Positions 8,968-18,507 are shown, counted from the stretch's first letter. The stretch: 54,192 nucleotides of DNA from Verrucomicrobiota bacterium (GCA_003152315.1 PLZV01000034.1:1-54192); one strand, 5' to 3'. Numbers and translations: made by a program. Notes: generated by a model not told the origin, from the letters alone.

Positions 8968-9717
8968 ATGAGCGTCGTGGAACCACCCCTGACCCGAAAT
9001 GATGAATTGCGCGCCGAACTGCGTGAGGTTTGCTTGAAGGAATGCGGCGCGGCCGTGTCGCCGATCCGCCAGGCCATGCAAGCCATCGCCAAAAACCCGA
9101 CGGATGTTGCGACGCTGTACGAACTTTACCGCCAGATGCATTCGCTGGCGGAGAATGCCAGCGTGACGCGGCTCCTGACCATCGCGCGTGTCGTAGGCGC
9201 CTTCGATGCGTTGCTCAAGCAGCTCATGGATAAGCCCGACAGCGTCACGCAGTCCGTCCGCCGCACCATGGCGCAATCCGTTGATTTGCTCTGCACCCTG
9301 TTCGAGGGTGAAGGGCAAGAAGTGGACCTGGCCACGGCGCGGGTATTGACGGTCGATGACCAGCAGATTGCGCTGCGTTCCGTGATGCACGCGCTCGAGA
9401 AAGCCAACCTGAAGGCGCAGGCGTTGTCGGATCCCTCCGCGGGACTCAGCGTGGCGCAGGAATGGCAATTTGACCTCATTGTGCTCGACCACGAAATGCC
9501 CGGCATGACCGGCGCGGAACTCTGCGCGAAGCTGCGGGCCCTCCCGAACTACAAGAAGACCCCCATTCTCTTTGTCACGAGTGCCAGCGGTTTCGAGAAC
9601 CGCGCCGAAATCTGCCGCAGCGGCGGCACCGATGTCATCGCCAAACCGTTTTTGTCGACCGAACTCGGCCTAAAAGCCCTCACCCTCATCGTCAAGTCTA
9701 GGACGGTAGCTTCGTAG
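8968..9717 (+). CDS. Response regulator with Hpt-like N-terminal helical domain
   Basis: The C-terminal part of this 249-residue protein, from about residue 125, is a CheY-like receiver: VLTVDDQQ holds the acidic pocket, LIVLDHEMPG the phospho-acceptor Asp, FVTS the Thr/Ser switch and IAKPF the conserved Lys. The first 110 residues are helical and look like an Hpt-type bundle: YRQMHSLAENASVTRL has His58 where Hpt domains have H-x-L-K-G, but K-G is replaced by A-E, so phosphotransfer is uncertain. There is no DNA-binding output domain. No histidine kinase lies nearby, so its partner is elsewhere. The start is supported by GGAG 8 bases upstream. Confidence 0.85.
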   Translation: MSVVEPPLTRNDELRAELREVCLKECGAAVSPIRQAMQAIAKNPTDVATLYELYRQMHSLAENASVTRLLTIARVVGAFDALLKQLMDKPDSVTQSVRRTMAQSVDLLCTLFEGEGQEVDLATARVLTVDDQQIALRSVMHALEKANLKAQALSDPSAGLSVAQEWQFDLIVLDHEMPGMTGAELCAKLRALPNYKKTPILFVTSASGFENRAEICRSGGTDVIAKPFLSTELGLKALTLIVKSRTVAS

Positions 9718-9741
9718 CGTCGTCAATCTCCATTCGATATG

Positions 9742-9846
9742 TAGCCGCACCCTTTAGGGTGCGTAGGCTAAAGTTTCCCGTTCAGGATTTGTAGGGCAAG
9801 CGGCCCGCTTGCCACCGCTGTTGGAGGGACGCGCTCCGTCGCGTCC
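9742..9846. repeat. Cluster of three short hairpins
   Basis: Three inverted repeats follow the response regulator. At 9742-9770 TAGCC..GGCTA encloses GCACCCT-TT-AGGGTGC; at 9795-9813 GGCAAGCGG and CCGCTTGCC are separated by one base; at 9827-9846 GGACGCG and CGCGTCC flank CTCCGT. None has a T-run, so they are not classic terminators. They look like REP-type elements. Confidence 0.7.
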
Positions 9847-9906
9847 GCTTAGGGATAAACCGAACACGGCAGAAGGTCGCAAGCCGAGTTGGTGCATTTT
9901 CACTCC

Positions 9907-10163
9907 AAACGAACCGGATTCGTCAGTCCACGCTCTTATCGTATAACCTATTGTGGCTCTGTTGGATAGCCGCTGTTTTGCGAGCCAAATCAATCCAGTT
10001 CGTTTCGCAGAAACACATGTTTTTGAGAAACCCTCCTTCCCAGAAAAACACCCTTCTTCCCTCTGCCTTTCCGCTCCGCGCTCTCCGCTTTCTTTCTTTC
10101 CCAATGTCAAAGAACTGCGCCGACTATACGCCATTCACCGCGCGCTGTCCAGAAGAATTATCG
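9907..10163 (+). repeat. Dispersed paired-arm repeat, copy 2
   Basis: The arms are AAACGAACCGGATT at 9907-9920 and AATCCAGTTCGTTT at 9992-10005, complementary except at one position, with 71 bases between. Next come CGCAGAAACACATGTTTT, a variable part, TGTCAAAGAACTGCGCCGAC (from 10105) and GCTGTCCAGAAGAATTATCG (10144-10163). All these blocks recur in reverse orientation at 39074-39206. It abuts the truncated ATPase that follows. Confidence 0.8.
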
Positions 10164-10831
10164 GTAGCCGATTGCTGAGCGTGTTTCGCTCTTCGGAGGA
10201 TATCAGCGCGGGTGCTTTGCTCAAGAACATTCTTGCACAACATGATTTTAACAGCGAAGCCGGAATTGCCGCCTTCTTGGCAGAGATTCTTGCCTCACTT
10301 GAGAATGACAAACGTCCTGGAGGCAACCCTGTCAAGGTCATCGACCAGATCCGCAAGGGTAAAACAGTTCTCGCACTCTACGATTTGATTTATTCGCTGG
10401 AATACCTGAAGCCGCGATATGCACTCAGAATTGGAAATAAAGAACTATACCAATTGTCGTCAGGGGAACGCGGGACCTTATTGCTTGTGTTTTACCTGCT
10501 GGTTGACAAAGACGATATCCCGCTGGTGATTGATCAGCCCGAAGAGAACTTGGATAACCAAACTGTTTACGAATTGCTCGTGCCTTGCATGAAGGAAGCA
10601 AAACAACGGCGGCAGATATTCATTGTGACGCACAATCCAAACTTGGCGGTAGTTTGCGATGCTGAGCAAATCATCAGCGCCGACTTGGACAAGAAGGCAA
10701 ATTGCCGGATGAATTACATCTCCGGGGCAATCGAGAATCCTGAAATAAATAGGGCAATCGTGGATATTCTAGAAGGCACAATGCCGGCATTTGATAACAG
10801 GGATTCGAAATATCTCGGGACAGCACGGTAA
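9953..10831 (+). pseudogene. 5'-truncated TrlF-like ABC/SMC-type ATPase remnant
   Basis: The open frame runs from 9953, but its first 70 codons lie in the dispersed repeat; protein-like sequence starts at about 10163. What remains is only the C-terminal half of an ATPase: LSSGERGTLLLVFYLL (ABC-type signature), LVIDQPEENLDN (Walker B) and FIVTHNPNLAVVCDAEQII (H-loop). This combination is typical of the C-terminal part of TrlF-family and related SMC/RecF-like ATPases, which pair it with an N-terminal PHP or other domain. The Walker A half is missing, so it cannot bind ATP on its own. Truncation coincides with the end of the repeat. No ribosome binding site fits the frame. Confidence 0.7.
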
Positions 10832-10898
10832 CTCATTCACTGCCTCGTTTTGACTTCCGCCACCGAATTCCCTAGAGTGCTGCGCTTGAGGAGCGCGC

Positions 10899-11897
10899 AT
10901 GGTTGATTGGCAAATCGTCCTGGTAAAAATCGCCACAATGTTCCTGGTGATTCTCGTCGGCTGGTTCGTGCGCCGACGCGGCTATCTGCCTGAGGAAACC
11001 ACGAGGATCTTGAGCCGGTTCGTCATCGACATCGCGTTCCCCGCTTTGGTGTTCACGGAAATGCTGCGCACGGTCACGCCGGGAGCCTTGCGCGAGGGCT
11101 GGTTCGCGCCGTTGCTCATGGGCGTGCTGATCGTCATTGCCTGGCTGGCGGGCTTGTTGGTTGCGCCATTCTTCTGTCGCGGGGAACAAAAGAAAACCTT
11201 CGTCTTTCTCGCGGCGATACCGAATTGGATTTTCTTGCCGCTGCTGATCGTCCAGACCATGTACGGAGACGCGGGCGTGCGGACTCTCCTGCTCGATAAC
11301 GTCGGTGCGCAACTCATGCTCTGGTCGTTTGGTGTGTGGCTCCTCCGTGGCGGCGTAACTCCCCGCGAAGCGGCGCGTAATATCGTGACCAATCCGGGCC
11401 TAATCGCAACAGCCATCGGGATTCTGGTCGCGCTGCTGGTTCCTTCTTCGCACAACTGGGAGCTGGCTGAACATTTCTCAGGATCACCCGTGCCCCTGCT
11501 CGCAAGTGCCGTGGTGCAAGCGCTGGCCATCGTGGGGAGCATGACCATCCCGGTCTCATTGCTGGCCATCGGCGCGCAACTCGGCGATCTCGAATTACAT
11601 ATGCATCGACCCTCGCGGGCGCTCTGGGGAGTGCTGCTCGCCCGGCTCATCGTCGGGCCGCTGCTCACGGTAGCGGTCGGCTGGGCCTTGTTAAAAACGG
11701 GTTTGATCGTGCCGGAAATCCCGCGCATGATCGGCTATCTGATCGCAACGATGCCCGTGGCGATTTCCTGCAGCATGTTCACCGAACGCTTCGGCGGCGA
11801 CGTCTCACTCAGTGCGCAAGGAATTTTCTACAGCACGCTTTTCAGTTTGCTCACCGTACCGGCCATTTTCTTCGTCATCCAGCGGCTGGGGCTTTAA
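10899..11897 (+). CDS. AEC family transporter (auxin efflux carrier-like permease)
   Basis: This 332-residue integral membrane protein has about ten hydrophobic segments, starting IVLVKIATMFLVILVGWFVR. The RRRGYLPEETTRILSRFVID and FPALVFTEML pattern with a second matching half (VVQALAIVGSMTIPVSLLAI, GAQLGD) is typical of the AEC family, which moves small organic acids or similar metabolites. Bacterial AEC substrates vary, so the substrate is unknown. It is a single gene, ending in a likely intrinsic terminator at 11902-11930. Confidence 0.88.
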   Translation: MVDWQIVLVKIATMFLVILVGWFVRRRGYLPEETTRILSRFVIDIAFPALVFTEMLRTVTPGALREGWFAPLLMGVLIVIAWLAGLLVAPFFCRGEQKKTFVFLAAIPNWIFLPLLIVQTMYGDAGVRTLLLDNVGAQLMLWSFGVWLLRGGVTPREAARNIVTNPGLIATAIGILVALLVPSSHNWELAEHFSGSPVPLLASAVVQALAIVGSMTIPVSLLAIGAQLGDLELHMHRPSRALWGVLLARLIVGPLLTVAVGWALLKTGLIVPEIPRMIGYLIATMPVAISCSMFTERFGGDVSLSAQGIFYSTLFSLLTVPAIFFVIQRLGL

Positions 11898-11901
11898 CGG
11901 T

Positions 11902-11930
11902 CGGCAACTTTCAAGAGTTGTCGTTGTTTA
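11902..11930 (+). terminator. Probable intrinsic terminator after AEC transporter
   Basis: CGGCAACT (11902-11909) and AGTTGTCG (11916-11923) pair with one G-U around a 6-base loop and are followed by the T-rich TTGTTTA, 5 bases after the transporter stop. Confidence 0.45.
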
Positions 11931-11948
11931 ACCGATGGGATTACATTC

Positions 11949-13898
11949 GTGCCTGTGCGGAATCGTGCCAGTTCATTGAGCATACCGGTCGCGCTGATCA
12001 TCGTGGCGCTCTTCTGCGCGCTGTTGTCGGCCTATCACGTTGCTTGTTATGACGGAACGGACGAAAACGGTTACCTGGTGACCGCGAAGGGACTGGCCAC
12101 GCGGGGCGACTCGGGAAAAGTACTGGCGGACCCCAACGAATTCGTCAGCGGCAACTACGTGTTGGCGGACAACGGGAGTTACTACGGGAAGTATCCGCTC
12201 GGTTACCCATACTTGTGCGCCCTGGCCTACAAACTCGGCGGGCCGTCGGCTGTCTTTCTGGTGAACCCGATCCTCGCCGCGCTCGCGGTACTGGGGACTT
12301 TCTTCCTGGGCCGCGCCATGATGAGCGCGTTTGCGGGTACATTGGCGGCGATTCTCCTCGCGACAAATCCGCTGCACGCCTATTTCGGCCTCTCCTCGCT
12401 CAGCCACTCTGGGTCGATCTGCTTTGCGGTCTGCGGAATGTTTTTCTTATGGCGCTGGACGGAGTCGGGCGGGAAGGGGAACGCGTTGTTGGCGGGCGCG
12501 TTGTCGGCGTATGCGAGCACGGTGCGCTATACGGACGGCCTGTTGCTGTTGCCGATTGTGGGCATGGTGTGCTGGCGATTCTTCGCAAAGGAAACTCCCG
12601 CTGACCAACGGCCGGTCGCCCGGCGGAAAGTCGTGGGAGACGTAATCACGATGACTGTGGCAGCGATCGTCGTTGTGACACCATTGCTGATTCATCATTG
12701 GCGGGCGTTCGGCGCGCCGTGGGTGACGGGGTATTCGTTGTGTGGCGAATCGACGGGTTTCGGCTGGAAGTTTTTTAAGGAAAACTGGTGGTTGATGCTG
12801 ACCCGCATGGATACGGGCGGGTTGATCCTGTTGTTCCCTCTGGGACTGGTGGGCTTGGCCTACCTGGCCACGCACGATGCTAAGCGCGGTCTGTTGCTCG
12901 GGCTGTGGGCTGTGCCCGGCCTGTTACTCTACAGCGCCTATTACTGGGCGCCACAAGGTGAGGGACCGGGATACGTGCGCTTTTTCGTCAGCGTGTTTCC
13001 GCCGCTGATCCTGAGCGCGCTCACGCTCCTCTGCTTCGCAGTGCGGGCGCGGCCGTGGTGGTGGGAGGTGGGACTGGGCGCGTTCGTGGCCGTCGTGGCG
13101 ACGGCGAATTTGCGCGAAGCAACGCGCCAACTCGATCGCCAGATGTATCGGTTGCTGTTCGCGAAAGAAACCACCGATCGAATGCGGGAAAAACTACCTG
13201 ACGGCGCGGTCATCGTGGCGAGCGATCGCCTGCTGAATTTCGTAGAGTTCGCCGGCGACTGGCACCTCTACGCGCTGGAGACGTTCGATCGCGGGGCGAT
13301 CCAGAACAGGATCAAGAACCTCAATGACAACAATCCGCGTCCGTTCCAGCGGCGCAAGGCGCAGAAACTGGCGGAGACGCAGGGCAGCAAAACCGATTCG
13401 GAGTTGACCCAGGCGCAGCGCGATCTCATCAGCCGGCGATTGGCGGAAGGACGTGAAGTTGCGATGGTCCTCCCCAAAGACTCCTACCGACGCGCGCGCG
13501 GACGGCTCGGAGACAAGTTTGAGTTTGATTCACTGACAGAATGGACGGAGATTCGTCTTGGCTTCCGGGACAACGACCTGAACTATACCTCGTGGGCACT
13601 GTACCGAATCAAACCGCACACAACCAAACCCGCGAGCGCGGCTGATTTGGAACAACAGATTGATAATTTGGACGCCAAACTGCGGGACGCGCGCGCGGAT
13701 TTCGACGCGCGCTATCCGGGCGGACAGACGGCGTGGACAAAAGTGCAGGACCTGGAGCGCGATTTGCGTGATCTGCGCGATAAGTTGAAGAAGTCGACAG
13801 CGAAAAAGTCACCGCCACCTGTGCCAAAGTCTTTGACGGTCACGACCAATGCGCCGCCGCCGACTTCTGCGGTGAATCCCGGCGAGGTGAAGAAATGA
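11949..13898 (+). CDS. GT39/ArnT-like membrane glycosyltransferase
   Basis: The 649-residue protein is read from a GTG start. It has a hydrophobic first segment, then [20 protein letters not shown], where the D-E pair after the first membrane helix resembles the catalytic acidic site of PMT/ArnT-type (GT-C) transferases. [19 protein letters not shown] follows, then about ten membrane helices up to residue 375. These enzymes move a sugar from a polyprenyl-phosphate donor to a protein or lipid outside the membrane. The C-terminal 270 residues are soluble, with a coiled coil ([34 protein letters not shown]). Its stop overlaps the pseudopilin start as ATGA, which suggests a link between the two; glycosylation of the pilin is a guess. 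Confidence 0.75.
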   Translation: MPVRNRASSLSIPVALIIVALFCALLSAYHVACYDGTDENGYLVTAKGLATRGDSGKVLADPNEFVSGNYVLADNGSYYGKYPLGYPYLCALAYKLGGPSAVFLVNPILAALAVLGTFFLGRAMMSAFAGTLAAILLATNPLHAYFGLSSLSHSGSICFAVCGMFFLWRWTESGGKGNALLAGALSAYASTVRYTDGLLLLPIVGMVCWRFFAKETPADQRPVARRKVVGDVITMTVAAIVVVTPLLIHHWRAFGAPWVTGYSLCGESTGFGWKFFKENWWLMLTRMDTGGLILLFPLGLVGLAYLATHDAKRGLLLGLWAVPGLLLYSAYYWAPQGEGPGYVRFFVSVFPPLILSALTLLCFAVRARPWWWEVGLGAFVAVVATANLREATRQLDRQMYRLLFAKETTDRMREKLPDGAVIVASDRLLNFVEFAGDWHLYALETFDRGAIQNRIKNLNDNNPRPFQRRKAQKLAETQGSKTDSELTQAQRDLISRRLAEGREVAMVLPKDSYRRARGRLGDKFEFDSLTEWTEIRLGFRDNDLNYTSWALYRIKPHTTKPASAADLEQQIDNLDAKLRDARADFDARYPGGQTAWTKVQDLERDLRDLRDKLKKSTAKKSPPPVPKSLTVTTNAPPPTSAVNPGEVKK

Positions 13899-14572
13899 AT
13901 GGCGATTCGCAGCAAGGGCGGGGGACGCGTGGCTTCACGTTGGTGGAACTGCTCGTCGCCATCGCCATCATCGGGCTTCTGGCAGCGCTGTTGATGCCGT
14001 CCTTGGGAACTGCGCGCAAGAAGGCCAAGGCGGCCGGATGCATCAATAACCTCCGCCAACTCGGCCTGGCCGTGCAGATGTACACCGACGACTCGGGCGG
14101 CCAACTCGCGGGCTTGAGCGGGATTTTCCCGACATGGGGGTCGACCAACGGCCCGCAGGCCTGGACCCAACTTTTGTTTCCGTACGTGAAGACCACTACA
14201 GTCTATCTCGATCCGGACCGCCCCCCTTGGATGCCCGAGCTGCCGGTGGCGTATTATCTGAACTTGCTGCCGGCCTACGTCGAGGCCGGATCGCCCGGCA
14301 CGGGGATTTATGCGATCGATTTCCGGCAGATCAGCAACCCCTCCGCGTTCATCCTGATGAGCGAGGACCTCTTCATCAGCCCCCAACAAGAGATTGACCC
14401 GACAAACGAGAGGGCCGACCGCACGGGATTCAGCACCACCTCGGGGACTTATCCGCCGCCGCATCTCGGTTACGCCAATTTTTTGTTTGCGGATGGGCAT
14501 GTCGCCCCGTTCAATCGCTTCGATGTGACGCAGATGACCTACTGGTACGACAAGATGGCCAACTGGCAGTGA
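13895..14572 (+). CDS. Type II secretion/pilin-like protein with N-methylation motif and H-x9-DG motif
   Basis: The 225-residue product starts with a short leader ending in G, then [20 protein letters not shown], the prepilin cleavage/methylation signature and hydrophobic stem helix. [17 protein letters not shown] follows the stem. Near the C-terminus [13 protein letters not shown] has the H-x9-DG motif that marks a large expanded family in Planctomycetes, Verrucomicrobia and Lentisphaerae. Such proteins are processed by a prepilin peptidase and stay membrane-anchored or enter pseudopili; their individual roles are mostly unknown. It is coupled to the upstream GT39-like gene by ATGA and followed after 1 base by the next gene. 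Confidence 0.9.
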   Translation: MNGDSQQGRGTRGFTLVELLVAIAIIGLLAALLMPSLGTARKKAKAAGCINNLRQLGLAVQMYTDDSGGQLAGLSGIFPTWGSTNGPQAWTQLLFPYVKTTTVYLDPDRPPWMPELPVAYYLNLLPAYVEAGSPGTGIYAIDFRQISNPSAFILMSEDLFISPQQEIDPTNERADRTGFSTTSGTYPPPHLGYANFLFADGHVAPFNRFDVTQMTYWYDKMANWQ

Positions 14573-14573
14573 C

Positions 14574-15329
14574 ATGAAAGACAACTGGAAGCTTTGGCTC
14601 GCGGTGGTCGCCTGTGTAGTCGTTACGGCCTTCTGTGCGCGGCGGGCGTACGACGCGTTTCATGAGCGTCCGCCGGCCTGGGTCAAAACAGAAGATCGCA
14701 TCGGTCCTGCAATCAGTCGAGACGCCCAACTCAATGTCGCGTGGAAAAAATTCAGCGACCTGCTGGGGACGGTGCGACGCGAATCCGCGCAGCAACAATT
14801 GCCCGTCGGCACCGTCTCCTTGCTGGCGCTCGAAAGCGACGCGACCAATGCCGTCTCCATCGCCACCGAGTCAGTGGTGAATCAGGGTTTCAACCCGCTC
14901 AATAATATCCAGGCTTCCATCGGCGGTGACGAAAAGCGATTCGTCGGCTTTTACGCAACCGATGGCGGGCCAATCGCGTTCACCATCGTGCGCGTACCGG
15001 GGCGACCGCGAAACCCGCCGGTAACGCTGCATCTCAACAGCCCGATCGCGCCCGGTGAAACGCAGTTGGTGGTGCGCGTCGAGCGACGGCGTGCGCCTGT
15101 CAATATCGGCAAAGATGGGAAAGCGCAGGCCGGCCTGGGTCGTTTCCCGCGAACGCCCAACGCGGTTTACGGGCGCGCGCTGGGATTGCCAGCCGGTAGT
15201 GCGATTGTCCGCACCGTTCCGGACAAGACGGCGACGATATCGGACGGCGTGGCCCCGCTGGTATCGTGGATTGGCACCGCGACCAGCGCAAACGCACCAA
15301 TGAGCGTCGTCTTCACTTTGGCCAAGTAG
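14574..15329 (+). CDS. Membrane-anchored protein of unknown function
   Basis: I do not recognise this 251-residue protein. It has one N-terminal membrane segment (WLAVVACVVVTAFCARRAY) and a soluble, probably periplasmic body rich in beta-type sequence (PVTLHLNSPIAPGETQLVVR). It is third in an operon with the GT39-like protein and the pseudopilin, so it may serve the same surface structure. Its end overlaps the convergent GT9 gene by 17 bases. Confidence 0.7.
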   Translation: MKDNWKLWLAVVACVVVTAFCARRAYDAFHERPPAWVKTEDRIGPAISRDAQLNVAWKKFSDLLGTVRRESAQQQLPVGTVSLLALESDATNAVSIATESVVNQGFNPLNNIQASIGGDEKRFVGFYATDGGPIAFTIVRVPGRPRNPPVTLHLNSPIAPGETQLVVRVERRRAPVNIGKDGKAQAGLGRFPRTPNAVYGRALGLPAGSAIVRTVPDKTATISDGVAPLVSWIGTATSANAPMSVVFTLAK

Positions 15330-16317
15330 TGAGAGCTTGCCGAACGGCCGCCTCCACCTCGTCCACATGAATCGCCGCAAAGCTCCTCCGCCAATGTTTC
15401 TCTTGTGATTCCCACCGCTTTCGTGGAACGGACTTTGCCACGATAACCGCCTTTTCCGTTAAGGGACGCCAGCGTGTCGGCCCGTACATCGGCGCGGTGC
15501 GACCAAAGATCACCACGACCGGGCAACCGACCGCCGCCGCCAGATGACTCGGTCCCGTATCCCGCGTGACCAGCCCACGTGCGTGTTTCAGTAACCAGCC
15601 CAATTCGCCAAGGTCCGTTTTGCCGGCAAGATTCAGAAACCGCGAGGGGATGGCAGGAACGCAATCATCGGAATCGGCGCCGATGAAGACCGGCACCAGG
15701 CCGTATTCGCTCTGTAGCTTGTCGGCCAGACGCACGTAGTACTCGATCGGCCAACGGGCCACCGGCGAGTGTGCCGAGGGGTTTAGGACGACAAACCGCG
15801 TGGATTCCAATGGACACGGCAATTTCGCCCGGAGTGAACCAAGCGCAGACTCAGGAAGATGAACGTTTGATTCCAGCCGCGCCGGCTGGACGACTCCGAG
15901 CAACTGCAGTAAATCGAAATTGTACTCCGCTTCATGTTTCAAACCCTCGGTCCGTCGGTCTTCGAGTGCCTGAGTAAGATGTTTGGACAAGGATTTGTGA
16001 CGGTACCCGATGCGGACGGGAATTCCGGCGTTGTGTGCTGCGACGTAACACTCCTTGTCAGGATGCAGATGAACAATGGCATCCGGCTTGATGGACGCGA
16101 TGTGCAGTGGATCCGAAATGTAGCCAGTTAGATCAGGATGATTGTCCAGCAACGGTCGCATCCGCTCTGCCGCCAAAAAATAGATTTCACCGCGCGGGAA
16201 CGCCTGACGGAGCGGTGCAAGACACGACGTGGAGATGATCACATCACCCACGCGGTCGGGACGCGCGATGAGCAGGCGCGGCGCGTCAGGCAGCGCCAAT
16301 TTCGCGGTAGAGGTCAT
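15313..16317 (-). CDS. Glycosyltransferase family 9 (heptosyltransferase-like)
   Basis: RLLIARPDRVGDVIISTSCL near the N-terminus is the GT9/ADP-heptose:LPS heptosyltransferase signature, with YFLAAERMRPLLDNHP and later VFIGADSD and GLVTRDTGPSHLAAAVGCPV, VVIFGRTAPMYG. GT9 enzymes transfer heptose or similar sugars from ADP-sugars to LPS core at the inner face of the inner membrane. The open frame extends upstream to 16389, but that part overlaps the preceding GT4 gene; I set the ATG at 16317, which has GGGA about 11 bases upstream (16329 is the alternative). Length of about 334 residues is normal. It is the last gene of a two-gene minus-strand unit. Confidence 0.85.
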   Translation of the reverse strand: MTSTAKLALPDAPRLLIARPDRVGDVIISTSCLAPLRQAFPRGEIYFLAAERMRPLLDNHPDLTGYISDPLHIASIKPDAIVHLHPDKECYVAAHNAGIPVRIGYRHKSLSKHLTQALEDRRTEGLKHEAEYNFDLLQLLGVVQPARLESNVHLPESALGSLRAKLPCPLESTRFVVLNPSAHSPVARWPIEYYVRLADKLQSEYGLVPVFIGADSDDCVPAIPSRFLNLAGKTDLGELGWLLKHARGLVTRDTGPSHLAAAVGCPVVVIFGRTAPMYGPTRWRPLTEKAVIVAKSVPRKRWESQEKHWRRSFAAIHVDEVEAAVRQALTTWPK

Positions 16318-17524
16318 TTGTATAGTCATCCCAGGAACGGAAGGCACGGTCGCACGCTTCGGTAAACAGCCGGCGGTATGTCGTTTCATTCATGAGCAAC
16401 TCGCGCATTGCCGCAGCCAGCGAGTTGACATCGGAGGATTTCATCGTCAGGCACCCGCCGCCATTCGCGACTTCGGCAATCGCGCCATTATCACCGCAAA
16501 CGCAAGGGCGTCCATGCCAGAGGCTTTCCAAAATGGGCAAACCGAAACCTTCCCGCACGGATGGATAGACCGTGAACGAACAATCCCGATACGCTATGTG
16601 CAACACCTTGTCAGTAACGTGGCGCAACCATTTCACGGGTCTCCCGCGTTTCACCAGACGCTCGACGATCCCGAGGACGGTCGGGCCCCAGTCCGGGGTG
16701 GACCGTCCGATGAGCAATAGCTCAAAGTTCAGGCCGCTGCTCCACAGTTGTTCGGAGGCTTCCAAGAGGAGCCCATGGTTTTTGCGTCGCTCCAGGGTGG
16801 CCACACAGAGAATTCGCTGTGCCGGAAAGTTCGGTTGGGGAGTCGGGCGGGCTTTCCCAAAATCGGTCGGCAAACCCAACACCGCCGTTGCCGTCGCGTC
16901 CACACCGTAAAGGTCCCAATAGTGATGCAGGTCGGTCTCGACCTCGCGCGAAATGCAGACCACTTTGTCAAATTGGGCGAGCGACTGCACGTACTCGGGA
17001 AAGTTTGGCTTGCGTGTCGACGCGGTAAACTCGGGCAGGCGCAGGACAATCGCGTCATAAAAGACGGCGCCGGTGCGGCCGGGGAACCAGGTTTTCAGCG
17101 CGCGGACTTTCGCGATGCGGTTGTCCTGGAAGATTTCCGGCACAAACAGGACATCGCGGGCCGTGGCCGCCCGTTCGAGCGCGAAACGGCGATGACGGTT
17201 GCGCAAATACCGCACGGTCGCCGACCACGGGAACCGAGCCGCCAGTTTTTCGGGTTTGGCACTCGATTGTTGATGGCGGGCAAACGGCTCGACGAGAAAC
17301 CGTCGTTCGCGGGCGGTGAGACGACAATAGGAGTTGAGCTTGGGACTCCACAGCAACGGAGTGACCGGCGACCGGGCCGACAGCGCCGCAAAGATTCCCC
17401 GCACCATTCGCTGAACACCCGTGTTCATCGGCGATTTGCAGGAACTGGTGACATCCAGGTAAAGCACGCGGGAGTGTAGAAAGAGGTGGCCGACTGTGGC
17501 AAGATACAAACGCAGATGGACCAA
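16286..17524 (-). CDS. Glycosyltransferase family 4 (GT-B)
   Basis: The product of up to 412 residues has the GT4 C-terminal domain: ILCVATLERRKNHGLLLEAS (donor-binding loop) and YPSVREGFGLPILESLWHGR, the E-x7-E motif, followed by PCVCGDNGAIAEV. The N-terminal domain begins YLDVTSS and NTGVQRMVRGIFAAL, similar to retaining transferases that add sugars to polysaccharide repeats. The exact start is unclear: the first 19 residues overlap the divergent GT2 gene, and a GTG at 17467 is an alternative. It overlaps the GT9 gene downstream by about 30 bases, so the two are probably co-transcribed. Sugar and acceptor are unknown. Confidence 0.85.
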   Translation of the reverse strand: MVHLRLYLATVGHLFLHSRVLYLDVTSSCKSPMNTGVQRMVRGIFAALSARSPVTPLLWSPKLNSYCRLTARERRFLVEPFARHQQSSAKPEKLAARFPWSATVRYLRNRHRRFALERAATARDVLFVPEIFQDNRIAKVRALKTWFPGRTGAVFYDAIVLRLPEFTASTRKPNFPEYVQSLAQFDKVVCISREVETDLHHYWDLYGVDATATAVLGLPTDFGKARPTPQPNFPAQRILCVATLERRKNHGLLLEASEQLWSSGLNFELLLIGRSTPDWGPTVLGIVERLVKRGRPVKWLRHVTDKVLHIAYRDCSFTVYPSVREGFGLPILESLWHGRPCVCGDNGAIAEVANGGGCLTMKSSDVNSLAAAMRELLMNETTYRRLFTEACDRAFRSWDDYTNDLYREIGAA

Positions 17525-18478
17525 TCGCCAACAACCAAACTCGTGGCCGGACGGTTCTCAATCGTTGTCCCGTCGTTTCAGCAAGGTGAGTTTCTCGAGC
17601 GCACCTTGCAGAGCATTCTTGGCCAGCGCGAGGTGGATGTGGAAGTCATCGTCCAGGATGGCGGCAGCACGGATCAGACCGTAGGTATTCTGAAACGCTA
17701 TGGGGATCGCGTGCGGTGGGAAAGCCGAACCGATGGGGGACAAACCGCCGCCATCAACAGTGGTCTTCAAAAGGCCAGCGGCGAATACATTGGTTACCTG
17801 AATTCCGATGATGTGCTCTGCGAGGGCGCGCTCCAGCAAGTGCGTGCGTTCTTCACGGCGCACCCCGCCGCCGGGGTTGTCTACGGATTGGCAGACTTTA
17901 TTGACGAGAATGATCAGGCGATCGCCGCCTATCCCGTTGAACCCTGGAGCTATGCCCGGTTGCGCGAGATTTGTTTCATTTGTCAGCCGGCGTGTTTTTA
18001 TCGGCGCTCAGTTTGGGAGCGCTGTGGGCCATTCGACCCGGCGTTACATTACTCCATGGACTATGAGTACTGGCTTCGGGTCGGCGCAGTCGAACCCTTT
18101 CATTTTCTCCCCCAAAAACTCGCGGGCTCCCGGCATCATGGCTCCGCCAAGACGTTTAACCGGAGCCGCGAGGCGCACCGCGAAACGATTGCCGTCCTGC
18201 AGCGGTATCACGCGGGGCAAATTCCGCCATTTTGGATCATTGCCTACGCGCGACACTGCGGCGAGGACCGCTTGCGCGAGGGAGGTCCGTTGCCGCTGCG
18301 TTGGCTGAAGTTCGCTTTAAGCTACTGGATTCATTTGCTAATGCTGGCCCCGAAAGTCACACCAGGAGGCACACGGGTACTCCTGCGCAAACTCGGTCCG
18401 CCTTACCCCAGCGCGTGCCGGAGAATGCGGGACCCGTTAAGTTGTTTGAAGATGGCGGCTTGTCCCGCAATCGACTGA
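17516..18478 (+). CDS. Glycosyltransferase family 2
   Basis: The GT-A fold is clear: FSIVVPSFQQGEFLERTLQS, VIVQDGGSTDQTVGIL and YLNSDDVL, where S-D-D is the metal/nucleotide-binding motif. The start is set at the ATG at 17516 rather than the earlier 17486, because the earlier codons overlap the divergent GT4 gene and add nothing conserved. It is a close paralogue of the GT2 at 22094-22987 (same DGGSTDQTV and LNSDD blocks), so one probably arose by duplication. It stands alone on the plus strand within a minus-strand polysaccharide cluster. Confidence 0.88.
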   Translation: MDQSPTTKLVAGRFSIVVPSFQQGEFLERTLQSILGQREVDVEVIVQDGGSTDQTVGILKRYGDRVRWESRTDGGQTAAINSGLQKASGEYIGYLNSDDVLCEGALQQVRAFFTAHPAAGVVYGLADFIDENDQAIAAYPVEPWSYARLREICFICQPACFYRRSVWERCGPFDPALHYSMDYEYWLRVGAVEPFHFLPQKLAGSRHHGSAKTFNRSREAHRETIAVLQRYHAGQIPPFWIIAYARHCGEDRLREGGPLPLRWLKFALSYWIHLLMLAPKVTPGGTRVLLRKLGPPYPSACRRMRDPLSCLKMAACPAID

Positions 18479-18507
18479 CAAACTGAGGAGTTAGCGCGCG
18501 TAGCTTT

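Noticed and set aside
8723-8971. 82-codon frame that overlaps the response-regulator start as ATGA
   Set aside because: The overlap looks coupled, but the product is charged, low-complexity and without domain; left as intergenic.
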